Assembly: GCA_015179045.1 (NCBI GenBank)
Contig: WHUZ01000180.1
Coordinates: forward strand, 1-47,569
Source: Kalaharituber pfeilii
Lineage: Eukaryota; Ascomycota; Pezizomycetes; Pezizales; Pezizaceae
Direction: 5' to 3'
DNA: 47,569 bases
Both the position numbers and the translations under genes were made by a program. The notes under the pieces are model-generated. The model did not search any database, had not been told where the DNA came from, and worked only from the letters and a program-made list of their open reading frames with translations. Shown here in pieces: positions 1-12,328 of the stretch. How positions within the stretch are numbered: position 1 is the stretch's first letter; every line of letters starts with the position of its first letter.

Positions 1-935
1 AGTAGAGGCCAAGCAATCGTGGAGCACCTTTGTAGGAGAATAAGAGAAGCGTCTTCCTGTTGCGACTTCAGCGCCACACCCAAGCCGGGTGTTCACTGCT
101 AGACTTATTCCTGTGTAGCTGAAGAAACCATGTGGGGTCCTAACGCAATAACCCCAATTACCGGTATTGCAGTTGTCAATAAAATTAGCCTAACACGGAA
201 ATTGCCTTAGTATGTAAGCCCCTGTCGAGAAGCAATCTAAGGTTGATATTGATAGAACGGGATGCGTGAAATTGTACTCAATTAGGCCCCCGGATTTTCG
301 CCAGAAACTCCGGATGTTATCCCTGCGCCCTTCATTCCCGTTACCACCACTGGGGAATTTTCTCGTTGGGCTAGGCTAAGGAACCGAGAAATATTTGCCA
401 CTAACCGCATGGCAGAGTGCAATGGTGTGCATTTAACCTGTTCGAAAATGCTCTTTTCTTCTGTTTTCTAGGCGCATTCTGAAGAACAAAGTCTATTTCC
501 CGGCATGGGAGATAGTCAACGCAGTGACTCCGAGCGGCTTCTGGATTTTGAACGTACGGAGCTCACCGCCGGCGATGCTGAATTGCCACTGGTTGTGACA
601 CAGAATAGAGTGAGAATTGTATAAGCTTTGAGCAAGGAATGAATTTGGGACCCAGCGTTATCCGGCTGCAGGAGAATCATGGATGAGATCTGCTCCTCAT
701 TTACGTTTTCTTGGGGTATCACGGCGCGAGTAGTAGACATGGGTAATGCTCTCCTGTGGAAATTGGAAAACTCACGAATCGAATTTCATGGAATCAAGAT
801 ATAAAGAAGATAGTCCCGTTCCATGTCACATCTCTCTCTCTATCTATCCTTCACGTCATCCCGACCAAATTTGGGACCCTCTCTTCCTCCCTAGAACTAC
901 TCCAGGGACACCTCCAGAAAGCCGGATATCAAACA
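1..935. other. No recognisable gene
   Basis: Only short open frames on either strand, none with a recognisable domain. A minus-strand frame of 74 codons at 516-740 shows no signal peptide or motif. The segment lies upstream of the decayed GH115 gene and would hold its former promoter; no convincing TATA or other control site was seen. Confidence 0.5.
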
Positions 936-1097
936 ATGTTGGGGCGGCGGGGGAATTTGTTGATCCTAGCCCCTGCATTCTACATTTCACTCGCTGCAGC
1001 AAACTGTCAGAACAAAACTGTCTCTTTAAAGAAAAAGATGGCTCAATTGATCTCGTCTCGAGGGGAAAATCGGCGCAATTGACTCTTGATAGCAACG

Positions 1098-1180
1098 GTG
1101 CGTATTAGGTGGTTCTCCACAATCTTCTCATTCTACATTTAAGTTTCTATAGCAAATACTCACACATTCCGTGGTAACAG
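1098..1180 (+). other. Intron 1 of the GH115 pseudogene
   Basis: GTGCGT donor and AACAG acceptor, 83 nt. Splicing joins ...LTLDSN to DWLGVTRAAG, which restores the expected GH115 N-terminal order. The second intron is 2267-2323, with GTGAGT, a CTAAT branch-like site and TTAG. Confidence 0.6.
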
Positions 1181-1720
1181 ATTGGCTCGGTGTTACCAGG
1201 GCTGCCGGCGACCTTGCGGAAGACTTCAAGCGCGTTACTGGTCACTCAATGATCCTCAAGCTCGAGAACTCCGCATCCTGCACCTTCGCCGCCCTACAAA
1301 AACCGCTATCCTCGCTGGTACCATTGGAAAGTCGAAGCTCATTGATGACCTCATCACACAAAAGAAAATCAGTGTTGAGAAAACCAAGGGTAAATGGGAA
1401 GCTTTCCAGACCCAGGTCGTCAAGAACCCTTTTCCAGGTATTGACGCCGCATTTGCCATCGCTGGTGCCGATAAGCGAGGAACTATCTATGGAATGTACG
1501 ACATTTCGGAACAAATCGGCGTCTCTCCGTGGTACTGGTGAGCCGACGTTCCAGCAAGGAGGCAACCTACCGTTTATGCACTCAACGTTGAGCCGCGAGC
1601 GGTACCAAAAGTCTCCAAGCGTCAAATACCGTGGCTTCTTCGTGAATGATGAGCAGCCTGCACTCACCAACTGGGTTAACGAGAACTTCCCTCGGGGCAA
1701 GTATGGACCTGGTTATAATG

Positions 1721-1784
1721 CCCTGCCATGGCGAACAGCTACAAGCGGGGTCACGTGAAAGAAAAAAAAAAAAAAAAAAAAAAG
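1721..1784 (+). mobile_element. Tail-only LINE insertion (family B2) with 15-bp duplication
   Basis: The insert starts CCCTGCCATGGCGAACAGC, carries GCGGGGTCACGTGAA and ends in about 22 A. It is flanked by perfect 15-bp direct repeats GACCTGGTTATAATG at 1706-1720 and 1785-1799. These split the GH115 codons for GPGYNADFYIK, so the pre-insertion gene is readable across the site. Size, poly(A) and duplication fit target-primed reverse transcription of a LINE that aborted after a few tens of bases. Homologous tails occur at 27292-27356 and 43197-43252. Confidence 0.9.
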
Positions 1785-2534
1785 ACCTGGTTATAATGCG
1801 GACTTCTATATCAAGGTTCTCGAGCTGCTGCTGAGACTTAGAGCGAACCTTCTGTGGCCAACCATGTGGGACCTAATGTTCGGTGTCGACAACTCAAAGA
1901 ACCAATGGACTGGAGACATGTATGGTATCGTAATGAGCAGCTTGTATACCGAGCAGTTGATGAGGAGTACAAAGGAGTACAAAGGAGTGGAACGCGCTAA
2001 GAGATGGGTACTTGGGATTGCAGAACCAACAAGGAGAACATTTATGATTCTTGTGTTGAGGCCCTTGAGGGAGTAGAACGAAGCGAGAAGTATGAGAACC
2101 TCTGGACCATGGGAATGTGAGGCAATGGTGATAACTACCTGGCTGAGGACTCGAGGTCCTTGTTGAAAGAATTGTACACGATCAGCGTGAGATTCTGCAA
2201 AAGGAGCTTGGTGTTGGCGAGAAGGGCTTTGAGGAAGTCCCTCAGGTTTTGTGCTTGTGCAAGGATGTGAGTCTTGCTACTGCTATTTTACCCCGATATT
2301 GGTAGAGACTAATGATATATTAGATTCAAGCCTACTATGAATCTGGTTTGCGTGCACCAGAAGATATTACCCTTCTCTGGGCCGAGGCAACTGGGGTAAC
2401 AACCGTCGACTTCCAACCGCGAACGAGACAAGCCGAAACTATAGCTTAACAGGTCTCCAACAGCTTCGGCAGTCACATAACTCCATCCCTACCTATTTCC
2501 ATGGCTCCGGCGTGGCCATAACTTTCCCTTGTAA

Positions 2535-2672
2535 CTCCGGCCTTGACTGTTTGTCCGAAATCTTCGGTCCATGCCAGCATTTCTTGTGATACACATCCGT
2601 GCCCAACCCATCTTTCATTGCCAGACTGTAGCTATCGGTTGATCAGGCCGAATTGTTACTAGCAGCTTTACA
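2535..2672 (+). mobile_element. LTR-2 family fragment inside the GH115 pseudogene
   Basis: The sequence around 2587-2662 (CTTGTGATACACATCCGTG ... CTGTAGCTATCGGTTGATC) matches the 3' part of the LTR-2 copy at 43125-43283 and, more weakly, the copy at 27085-27466. It separates two conserved GH115 blocks (NWGNNRRLP and the C-terminal domain). The left limit is unclear and no target-site duplication was seen, so it may be a remnant rather than a clean solo LTR. Confidence 0.5.
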
Positions 2673-3380
2673 AGCCAATATGACGTCTTCGAGTTTGAGA
2701 TCACGCCCCATAACTCCATCGATTGAGACGCAGCTTGGTGAGGGCTACAACATTGGCTTCATTGACGTCACTTCTTCAGCTCACTATGGGTCTACAAGAG
2801 TTCACGTTGCAATTAACAAGACCTCAGTTCCCAGCAACTTCAAGAACGGCTTCGTTAAGTCCGACAAGACAATTTCTATCGAAGCAGAGCAGACCTCTCG
2901 AAGAACCCAGTCCGCAGACGTTCATTATAAGGTTATACCTCGCCTTGGCCGAACCCTGTCTGGAATTACCCTATACCCACGTCTCGCTCCTACGCAGTTC
3001 CCCACCAAACTCTCCTGCCCTCGAGTTATGACCTTTATCCTTTTACTCAACCAACTTATGGGGCCAATATCACCTTGTATATAGCTAGTGCATTAAACCA
3101 GAATCCTACTCGCCCTCTGAAGTGCGCCATTCAGCTAGACGACAACGGAATCCCGACTGTTCAATTCGTTCCATACGTCTTCCCTCTGTACTCACCAGCT
3201 GGTTGGGACAAGATGGTTGCCGATGGTGATACCTAGCTCAGCATGATGACCCACAAGGTCAAGGATATTGGGAAAAAAAAACATTGCACGTTTGGGCAGT
3301 TGAGCCAGGTGTTGTCTTTGAGAAGATCGTCGTTAATCTCGGAAAAGTCAAGCTATTTGGGCCCGCCAAAGTCCAAGTAG

Positions 3381-5774
3381 TTGGGAATTCTACTTTGTAT
3401 AATAGCATTAGTTCATTTGTATTGACAATGGATGCGTGATGGATGGATGGTTATTTAATTTATCATTGATTACCCTCAGCGTCTTTCTGTATCCCATGAT
3501 ACGCAAGTACCAGTGAACGGAAGTCGACAGAAGCTCGTGAACGTTTCGAAGTCATAGTGTACTCCAGGTAAGCAAACATAATAACGATACCTTGCACATG
3601 TCATCTTCATTTAATTCTTTATCAAAATCAACGTTTTACAGGTCTGAAAAGGTGCGCTAAGACTCCAGTCAAAGACTAGATTGGTAGGATTGGTAGGTCA
3701 CAAGAACTAGGTTTCTTGGATTGTGCTTCACTCCGTCCAATGCGCTAATGCGCAACCCCCGCCCTAATCGAGAAACCGTTGCCGTCCCCTTTCTGGCGCA
3801 CGATCCCCTCAAATCACCTCCAATCACCGTGCCAAACGGGGAAAATTCCCCGTGAGGTGCAGCCCACAACTTACACAGATGAGCTGATGAGCCAATTAAC
3901 GCAGCAGTGAAAAGGAGGCAACAAATTGAATCGCCATTGAGCTTATCGTACGATATTTGCACAGGGCAGAACTTGTCAATCTGTAATAGTGGTTGAAACC
4001 GCTCCTCTCAGCTTCGAGTTCCACCGCATAGACATGCATGACAGAGGGGTTCCCTGGGAGCTGCCATTGGTGGCCAGCTGCGCAAATGCAAGGTTCACAA
4101 GTTCTATGGCCAATTAGACGAATTAGAACTAACTTGGGGTCTATCAGTCTCGCAAGCCCTGGCTTGGGCAACTTTACAGCACAATGAGGTCGTGCCACCA
4201 CGCTGCTGTTGCTGTAGCATCAACATCGGTAGCGCGACTGAGTTCCGGTTGAAGCAAAGTAATTGGAGCTGTTGCAGCGGCATTCGTTCCTAGAAATTGT
4301 TGAGCTTTTAGATTCGAACAGGCATGTGTTCATAACAGCGGTCCAAGTCGACCACCAGCAATATTATCAGTCTTAACCAGGAAAGGTCCACAATGTCGAG
4401 CCTAATACCATAGTTCCCACGGAACCTGAATTAAAGGGTGTAACAAACATTTACAAGATCAATTCAAGGTTCTCAGTAGGCAACGTGAAGTTGCCACCCA
4501 ACAAGCGTGCACGGGCCATTTCATGATATTGCTGCTTAACTTCTTGACGTCAAGTTAAAACTACAGGCCTGGCTAGCGCTTTGTATCAGGGCGCGCTAGT
4601 ACCACTATTAGTTTGAGCAACCAGCCTTGGAAGTATCACCAGACCATAGCCTAATGGAGTCTGACCCGTTAACAAGCTGCTGGACTTGGTTCTATTTTAA
4701 TAGACAAGATGCCTGCGAGGGAGATCTGTAAGGTTGAAAATCTCCGTCCTATCGATGGCGTTTAATCTGAGATCAAAATCTTGGCCTCAGGTCAACTTTT
4801 TCTAATATCACGGTTATCTATCCAATTTAAGTCTTGAAACCATTTGAAGTTTTATAATAGAATCCGCCAACGGTCGCGAGATGGTGAGATGTAAGTAAGT
4901 AGGCAGGGTATGTGATTATGCTCGCTCCTATATGGACAAGGTGGCAATGTCAATTTACTTCGAATTCATAACCATTACAAGATTGAATCCACTTGTAACT
5001 TCTTTAGCTCTACAAGTGAACTGGGAGCCTCATAGGCTAAGTTCGGTAACGAACGGCTTCACATTCATTTGCTCCTGACTTCGTAAATCACGACAACGGG
5101 CCCCAGTTACAGCTAAGAATATAGTCATCTTTCCGTCCTCAAACCTAAACACTATCCCATCCCAAGCCCCTGTCCATCGTCTCGACAAGGAGAGAAAAGA
5201 ATAAAGAATATCGAAACAAAAGAACTCGGATGGAAAGAAACTCAGGTCTGAAATAATAAGGAAGTTTCGCACCTGAGACATACTTCGTTCAAGGTATCAT
5301 TCACTGAGCCCGTATCCGTTGAGTAAAAATATATCAACAACTTGAGCAGAAAGATATTAGAAATGGTATACACGATGCCGATCAAAAAGATATAACCCTC
5401 CAAAAGTCCGCTTTAAACAAATATCCGATAAAAATAAAATAAACGAGAAATGATAGAATATGAAACAAAACAACATTATTTATCGGTGAATAATGATACA
5501 GGAGAAAAGGTAAGTGGAAATGTTAAAGAATGGTTTTGTGATTCATAGATGAAACGAACTGGTCGGTTGAATTGATTTTTGCTTTTACTTGTGAATGTCA
5601 ATTGAAAGAACCCTTAACGTGCGCCAAAGGTTAATGGTCATCGGTCGATCTGAAGGCCGCTCCAGAAGCATCAGGGTGATGTTCTAGGAGCATTGTTGGC
5701 GACGCTTGTATGGTAATGCAATGGCTGGCAGTTAATAGTTGATAAAAGCGCTTGTGGTGCCCCTGCAAGGACCT
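3381..5774. other. Intergenic, no recognisable gene
   Basis: Overlapping minus-strand frames at 3669-4201 (97 and 101 codons) and one at 5030-5281 show no domain, signal peptide or splice-linked continuation that I could support. The part at 5290-5560, just beyond the 3' end of the Zn2Cys6 gene, is A-rich and may hold its 3' untranslated region. No repeat or mobile-element tail was found here. Confidence 0.45.
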
Positions 5775-7955
5775 CTAAAATATATAATAAAGACTGGTAT
5801 CCATAGCCTCATAGTCTTGTGGGGTTGGACTGGTTGGTGGAGTCCATCCAGGCAAGAACAGCTGTGAGCACCAAAACATAGGTTCCTCGTACATTTTCCG
5901 TTCCTGAAGCATGCGAAGCTTTGATTCTGACCATGCACAACCACTATTAGCACGTGTGATCGGCTACGGATAGATCTAGAATAAGTCTATGCAGGTAACA
6001 TTACCTTGTTCTTTTGCTACTTTCGTAACTTTCTGCATATACTTCACTTGATCCGGGCTCAATATGTGAATTGGCAGTTTGGACGCAGTCATGTCGCCAG
6101 TAGGAATTCCACTGCTGTTGTACATGATGCTGCCAGATGGACACTTCCCATTGGTTCTCTTATCCGCACCAACATAATTGCCTTCCCAAGTTAAGCTGAA
6201 CGGCATGTGCCCCTTGTTCACATGATGGAAATGTGCTAGCAGTATTTTCGCGCCGCAGAAAATCGCATCAATTAGCTGATAGTTGGAGAATCGATGCTAG
6301 GTGCCATTAAGTTAGGATAGCTGCTAATGGTTAAATGGCAAGTCCAAGAATTAGGAGAACTCTTACCCGAAGTCGGTACCGCCTCGCGAACCAGTTGTCA
6401 TGTTTAATTTGCCGCTCGACATTATTTAGCAGGACAAACATGGTAAGATGAACCTCCAACCAGTCCTCTTTCCTATTGCCCAAAATTTTTTTTTGCAACT
6501 CTTTGAGAATCTTTGACTTCCATGGCATAAGGAGATAATGTATCGTAATGTTGTCAAGCTGGAAATCCATAATTGGCGTCACAGGAATGCGGCCATAGTA
6601 GGGACTGCCCAAATCGTCGCAGACCTCCATTCCCAGCCTTTCACTGCCACAGATCCTCCATGGCTGTTCAATGAGGCGGCTCCCAACCCAAAGCTTGAGC
6701 GCTCTCCGCAACATGACCGACTGCAGGACATTCGTTAATTCTTGGGCGTAAGAATCTGGGAATAGAGGAAATGTGCTGCACATACCCCGTCGAAGCCAGC
6801 CATGCTTAAAGCAATCCTAAAAGATTCCCAAACAATAGTATTTTCGCTATCCAATAGTCCCTCCAAATATACCGAAAGATTTTCATCAATATACCTCTCT
6901 ATGGCAGCATGGGCATGTTCAACATCTGCAATTGCGAATGGCGGGGTATTCAAAGTCCTGCGTGCACCAGTGAAAGCATCGTTCCAATGATATTGTTGCC
7001 TATCCCCTTCGAGTGGAATATACTGTTTGCATCGTAATTTCAAGGTGGGCCCCATGTCTTGTGTTATTTCGATCGTTCGGGGGTTAGCGAGGACCATGTA
7101 TCTATTTCCTTGATTGATGTCAAAAGAATCCAACGGCGTGTCCACGCAAATTCCGAAGTTGGACCTAATCGCAAAACCCACATCAGTCTATGCTGGAGTC
7201 GAGCGCTCTGAAAATTCCTTTGGAGCGACCACATTCAGAAACAAACATATGCCTACGCACCTCGCCGGAATAGCTCTGCTTCCGTAACTCTAGCGCGGAA
7301 GCATGGCATCCGAAGGACTCTTGATGATAGAGCAAGACAGTTCATGCACCAGCCTGCTGGATCTGGACCTGGGTTGCACTGTATAATTTTATTTAGCATT
7401 TCATGGCATCCGGATCTGTCAGAGCACATACTCGAATTTTATTCTTCTGACAGCGGATACATGCCCCAGTCGTTCTTGTCATGCATGTCTCTTTCCTCAA
7501 CTGCTCGGATTTAAATTTTCCTCTACGCTTACGCTCCTTTTTCATCTCTTGTCGCCTGTTGGTAGGACTCTGAAATTTGGAATAAAACGTTAGCATCTTC
7601 GCAACATTTTCTAAAATGTAAACACACTCCCTTGCAGACAAAGAATGTGATAAAGATAGTAAGAAGGCTATACAAGAAAATGAGGCATATTAAAGAGTAT
7701 CATGCCCAAAGAGCTAAAAATGTATCATGGAAAGACTCACCACACTACCATCTCCAGAGGAGCTCGATGATGTATTGCTATTTCCACTGATACTGTAATT
7801 GCAGCGCAAATCAGCGTAAGCATTCCCGATTGCAAACCGCGCTGGACGTACGAAGTTCCATCATATCCGATTGCCAGGGGATCCCGATACCCCGCCGGAG
7901 GAGCAGGCGCCAGCTTCCGCGGCGGCGCTGGCGCAGGAAGCAAAACGCGAACCAT
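5775..7955 (-). CDS. Fungal Zn(II)2Cys6 transcription factor, eight exons, one apparent frameshift
   Basis: Exons in order (minus strand): 7955-7852, 7792-7741, 7569-7432, 7378-7261, 7164-6786, 6720-6367, 6296-6005, 5926-5775. All introns are GT-AG (53-171 nt) and phases agree. The predicted product is about 529 residues. A basic stretch (KKERKRRGKF) precedes ACIRC, KIRC, AGWC, MNC and MPC, giving six cysteines from about residue 89 to 124, split by an intron after the third pair's KIR. This DNA-binding motif and the long downstream region (ADVEHAHAAIERYI, LRRALKLWVGSRL, KILLAHFHHVNKGHMPF, MFWCSQLF) match a common fungal regulator family. Exon 5 needs one extra C in a five-C run at 7079-7083 to join its two halves. 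Otherwise the gene is intact, so this is either a recent null or an assembly error. Start ATG 7955 is the first in frame. Target genes are unknown. Confidence 0.8.
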
Positions 7956-10900
7956 GATAATAACCGATTCAAGATAGATGTGAGAATTTCGCTGAAGTTG
8001 TCAGACTTGAGCAAGTCACTAACAGAGACATAAATCAGTGGATAGTTCAGTCCAGTCGTGAAGATGCCAAGTTGCCCAATAAAGCGTCGCGGGGAAGTGG
8101 ACAGGGGGCGCAAGCGAGTTTGGTTGATAGTAAATGTATTGAGGAGAAACAGATAAGAACCCTTAGCCAATGAACACGATGAACTGAACAACACCGAAGG
8201 GGCGCAATGCTGGAACAGTCAAAGAACGCGGCCAGGTTCGAAGAAAGAGAAAAAGAGCTAAGAAGAAGGCAGTGGAAGAGTTGAAAAATCTAGTCGGCTA
8301 GTAGTGAGGGGGCAATGGCAGTATCGACAACACTACGTAATTGCATAGTTCACGAGGTACATTTGTGATTTTGTCGAGGGGACACAGGGGAATCCGATCC
8401 CAATGTATGGGGCCGAACATCAATCAATGTCGTCAGAGCGCAGCCTCTAGTTCATCTTTGAGTCCCTATGTGCCAGTTGTGCGTAGGCAGCAGCGGGCGA
8501 AAAAGGAGCCTTCCTGGAGGCTGAGAAAAAGGAAGCACTGCTCCTGATCCCGACCTTCCATTCAGGCCTCTTTATCTGCGGGATGATCGTCATAATCGAC
8601 AACATCACAGAAATTTTGAATATGAGATTTGCTCAAGGTTTGAAGGCCTTTAACACTGATGTTTGGCTGGGGAATAGAGCATTCAGATGCAACAACGATC
8701 CCATCCCCCCATCCCAAACGATTCGCCATGAAATTACTGTCAGACCGTCCCCAGTTGGTGGCAGGGGTCTGCATTGTGCTGGGACGTGTCTGTGCTTAGT
8801 GACTGGTTAGCGGTTGAATGTATCTATCATTCCTTCGAGGTATCAAGAAGGCCGATCTCGAGACTAGGGGCCGAAATCGCAATGCTGTTACGAGGCATCC
8901 ACTCCTTCACACAATTGATAACCCCACATACAGCACTCAATCGATCTCGGTAGCAAGTCTATCCATGATTCATGATTATTGTACTCGCCATCTCCAGCAC
9001 AACATGACCATCTGAAGGCCCAAGGGAGCTACTCACAAAAGACCCTATAGAGATCAGGACTAATTGAGCAATGACCGCTACGTTGCAAAATCCCATGTCA
9101 TCGCGCAGATGCAACATGCAGCCATGCTCCCAAGGGCTACCGTGCGTCGTCTTACTCCAATTCCAAAATCAGCATACCTTCCGCCAACCGCACGGTCCAT
9201 GATATTTGCACTAAACCCAAAACGAGGCGAACAACCCATATGCAGGGACCTGGAATCAGCTAACGGGGAGCTCCCAAATGTCGGAACTCGGGCCCGGCTG
9301 TTACTGCCTCGTTTCTGAGCCGTCACAGAGTCGTAAGTTATAAAGACAGTCGTTAAGTGATGTCAAGATACAGAGAAGACTCCCAACTGAGAGTTGGAAC
9401 CTTCCTAGCTATTGCGCCGCAAGAATGAAAAACCTGGCTCCGCTCTCTTATCTGAGCGGTACCACAACTTGGGGCTTTTTTAGTTACTTGGACCCAGGAA
9501 TCATTGTTGCTCTCATCTTTGAATGTATAACTGAACTAGTACCGGGTCATTGGATCCCCACTAGCCTCTTTTCGGCTTAGTCACCAAGCTTCCCCTTTCT
9601 CTCGGAACCTTAACAACAGTAGTTATCGCCTTCCTTCTGCTAAGTTGTGTCTCAGTTTTGACCCAACGGAAGCAAAGGTCAGTTGAAATCGTAACCGGAT
9701 CAGCTGCTTATCATGGACATAACAACAGGATCTCGCTCCTGAGATATTTCAACCTATTTGTGCTTCGTGATTCTTTATCACTGCATGTTACTCGTGCATG
9801 ATTATAATTGCCAATAGCTGATGCACTTTGAACTGCATTGGTGAGGATTTAAAGCTGCTTTGTCCAACCGGCTGAAGCAAGCCCTCATAGTTAACGAACT
9901 TCAACACTCGAAGATAAAATTGAAACTAGCTGACTTATCACAACACAACTTCGTCATGAGTAAACCTGTCTGTAAAATACAATTGCAATTGAACACGTAT
10001 TCCGGCTTTGCTGTGTTGAGATGTTCCTCTGAGTTCAAGACACTCATATAGGCCTGAAACTGATGTGCCTACCTCATCTGCCAGTACTATCAATACAGTG
10101 CATTACAACAACGTAATGATTTGGCACGTTGTTTTGTGCCTATCGAAACAATGTATTCCACAGTAGCGTTGTCAGAACGGAGTTAAAGGCCTTGAGTGCT
10201 CAGCGCCGGGGCGTGTAGATCCGGAGCGGATAAGCTGTAAAATTACAGAGAGATCAAGCTGAACTTACCCATGGGATAATGACATATTCCGAACGTATAC
10301 AAACATACAGGCCAATCTTATCGATAGCTGGTGCAAAACGGTTATGCGTGTCTCCTACTGGCAGTATTAGGGATTTAGCGTATGACGGAGAGCTAATACT
10401 TCGCTGTGCAGTGCGTGCACCAGGGCAAATGTTGATATTTAATGAATTCAAAACATACCACACCAACCACGATTGAATGGACCTGAGAGCTAGTAAAGTC
10501 CAATTCTGTTAGGCAGGATTTACCGTTTGACAAGCCGCTAATCCCATCATGTCGGAGGTCCGTACAGTTCTTTGGGGTGATATCCACGTTTTCAACTTAC
10601 AAAGGCAGGAATCACACTAGCTAGTACTACAAGCAGAATATCTCACGGTTCCTCGTGCCCATGAAACACTACCACGAATTGCTTTAGTGAAGATCTCTGA
10701 CGCAGTTATCAGTCGTCTGATCCTGGCTTCTACCCTGTCAAACCTGTCGAGCAGCATTTTGAGGAGGGGAAGAAGTGAGCGGCCAAGGTGCGTCTGGCGT
10801 ATACAGCTGTGTTAGTTCCACCCATAGGGGCGTTGATCGTTACCCCAGAACGTTCTCATGCAGGAATCCCGCAGCCACGCGGCAACAAGTATGCATTGGA

Positions 10901-12328
10901 GAGCGGCTGAGGAGTCTAACTGCTCTTAACAAATCCATTTACCGACTGCAACATAGTTGTTCTGATGTCAAGCTAACCGATGACAAGAGAGCTTCAAGGT
11001 TCTTGTATCACTACACGATCAGCATATCACGGGATCTGTTACCAAGTATACCTTTCAACTTATGAAGGTTGTGCCCTAGAATTATAACCCAGGGAACTGC
11101 ACGGGGTCAACTACGTACTTTATCGGTCGTGATGGGCAAGTCTACTCCAACAATATTATGACATGGAATGTTACCTGAGTTTCTGCATCGTGGGTTACGG
11201 TAAAGACGGCTACAGCACCTATCTATCAAACTTAAATGGCCAGAAAATTCCAGAATGCCTGAACAAGGTTACAGATTATAACGTTTCCTAATGCTTATAA
11301 TGGTTAGAATGTCACTGCAAGTACGTTTTCCAGATTCAAGGGTAAGAGGCAAGATTATACATCTCCTTATCGCCTTCTGCTGCACCTGACAGATGAAGGC
11401 TGGCTCACCTGCGTCGGTTGACTTGTCGATTTGGTAGTCTACTTGATCTACATATACTAAGTACACTCTAAACGTCATATCTGTATTGCTTGTGGCCAAG
11501 ATGATAGACAGGTTGTCTGACAACTAGGATCAGTGAAGACAATCAGAGGGTAGCTGCTTGAGATGAGACAATTGACCCTGGATAAGCCCACAAGTGAGAG
11601 TGTGAGAGCGAGAGATTGGGGTATGTACATGCCTTGATGGATGATAAATTATTACGTATTTTGAACCTTCCCAAAGTATCATTCGTCCCCGTCGGCCCCA
11701 GTGGACTGCTACAATGTTTACCCCCACATAGCCATAGGCCAAGTCAACATGGAAAGGGCAAGGGTATCTGGTGGTCGAGGAATGTTGGCTGCGCGTCTCA
11801 ACAGGACGTAGCAAGGCCGAAACAGCCAACACATCGTGTGCATACATGTGGGTTGCTGGAATGCCCGACTGCACGCCTATGCTATGCCATTGCCAGGACA
11901 GTTGTAGCATGTAAGAGGAAAAAAGTATGGAACTTTTGTAACCCAGCATAAATAACTTGATTGGGTTGTGGATATCACAATGGTACCGTTAAAGTCTTGA
12001 GACTATACACTATTTGAGCCAATATCACAGGCAGTAGAATGCAGGCAAGGAACGCAATAATGAAACGCCCCAGGCCTCTAAATCCACTGGAGAAGGAGAG
12101 GTGGGTTTGAAAAGAAGGGTAACCAGAAGAGAAAGGAAAAATGAACGAAAATGAACTAACTTAATGAGGTCAAGCCCGTTGTAGGAACGTAAATGCAAAT
12201 GAAGCAGGATTGAAGCAGTTTGGATGCGACCTAATGCAAATAGACGAATGAAGACAATGATGCCTTTGCGTCGGGAATGAGCGCTGCTCGTATAGAAAGT
12301 CTACCTCCTCAGTTTGCTGACACTGTTC
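7956..12328. other. 4.4 kb without a recognisable gene
   Basis: Short frames exist on both strands: minus 8562-8774 and 9078-9326, plus 9064-9318, minus 10254-10587, plus 10775-11065, and overlapping plus and minus frames at 11530-11951. None carries a motif I can name, and I could not link them into a spliced model. The minus-strand stretch 10.25-10.59 kb has some protein-like composition (NCTDLRHDGISGLSNGKSC) and may be a decayed gene. No mobile-element tails or LTRs were seen. The part nearest 7955 would carry the Zn2Cys6 promoter. Confidence 0.4.

Larger units (their letters stand above)
936..3380 (+). pseudogene. Decayed GH115 xylan alpha-1,2-glucuronidase gene
   Basis: The original enzyme would be a secreted glycoside hydrolase of family 115 that removes (4-O-methyl)glucuronic acid from xylan. 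An ATG at 936 opens a signal-peptide-like stretch (LLILAPAFYISLAAA). A 1-nt frame change then leads to FKEKDGSIDLVSRGKSAQ. Intron 1 is 1098-1180, followed by DWLGVTRAAGDLAEDFKRVTG, then the family signature ADKRGTIYGMYDISEQIGVS and SPWYW. The next codon is TGA where the family has Trp (WYWWADVP), at 1539-1541. Further blocks follow in shifted frames: KYRGFFVNDEQPALTNW, YENLWTMGM, intron 2 at 2267-2323, LLWAE...NWGNNRRLP, and a C-terminal beta-domain ending YLGPPKSK at stop 3378-3380. A retroposed LINE tail sits at 1721-1784 and an LTR-like fragment near 2.54-2.67 kb. Family assignment is from remembered motifs. Loss of function is certain from the lesions; the cause of the Trp-to-stop change (RIP-like G to A) is inference. 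Confidence 0.88.

Noticed and set aside
9078..9326. Minus-strand frame with hydrophobic stretches, possible transporter piece
   Set aside because: No family motif; adjoining frames are full of stops and could not be joined by credible introns.
10254..10587. Minus-strand protein-like stretch (NCTDLRHDGISGLSNGKSC)
   Set aside because: No domain recognised and no consistent exon model; left as part of an unassigned region.
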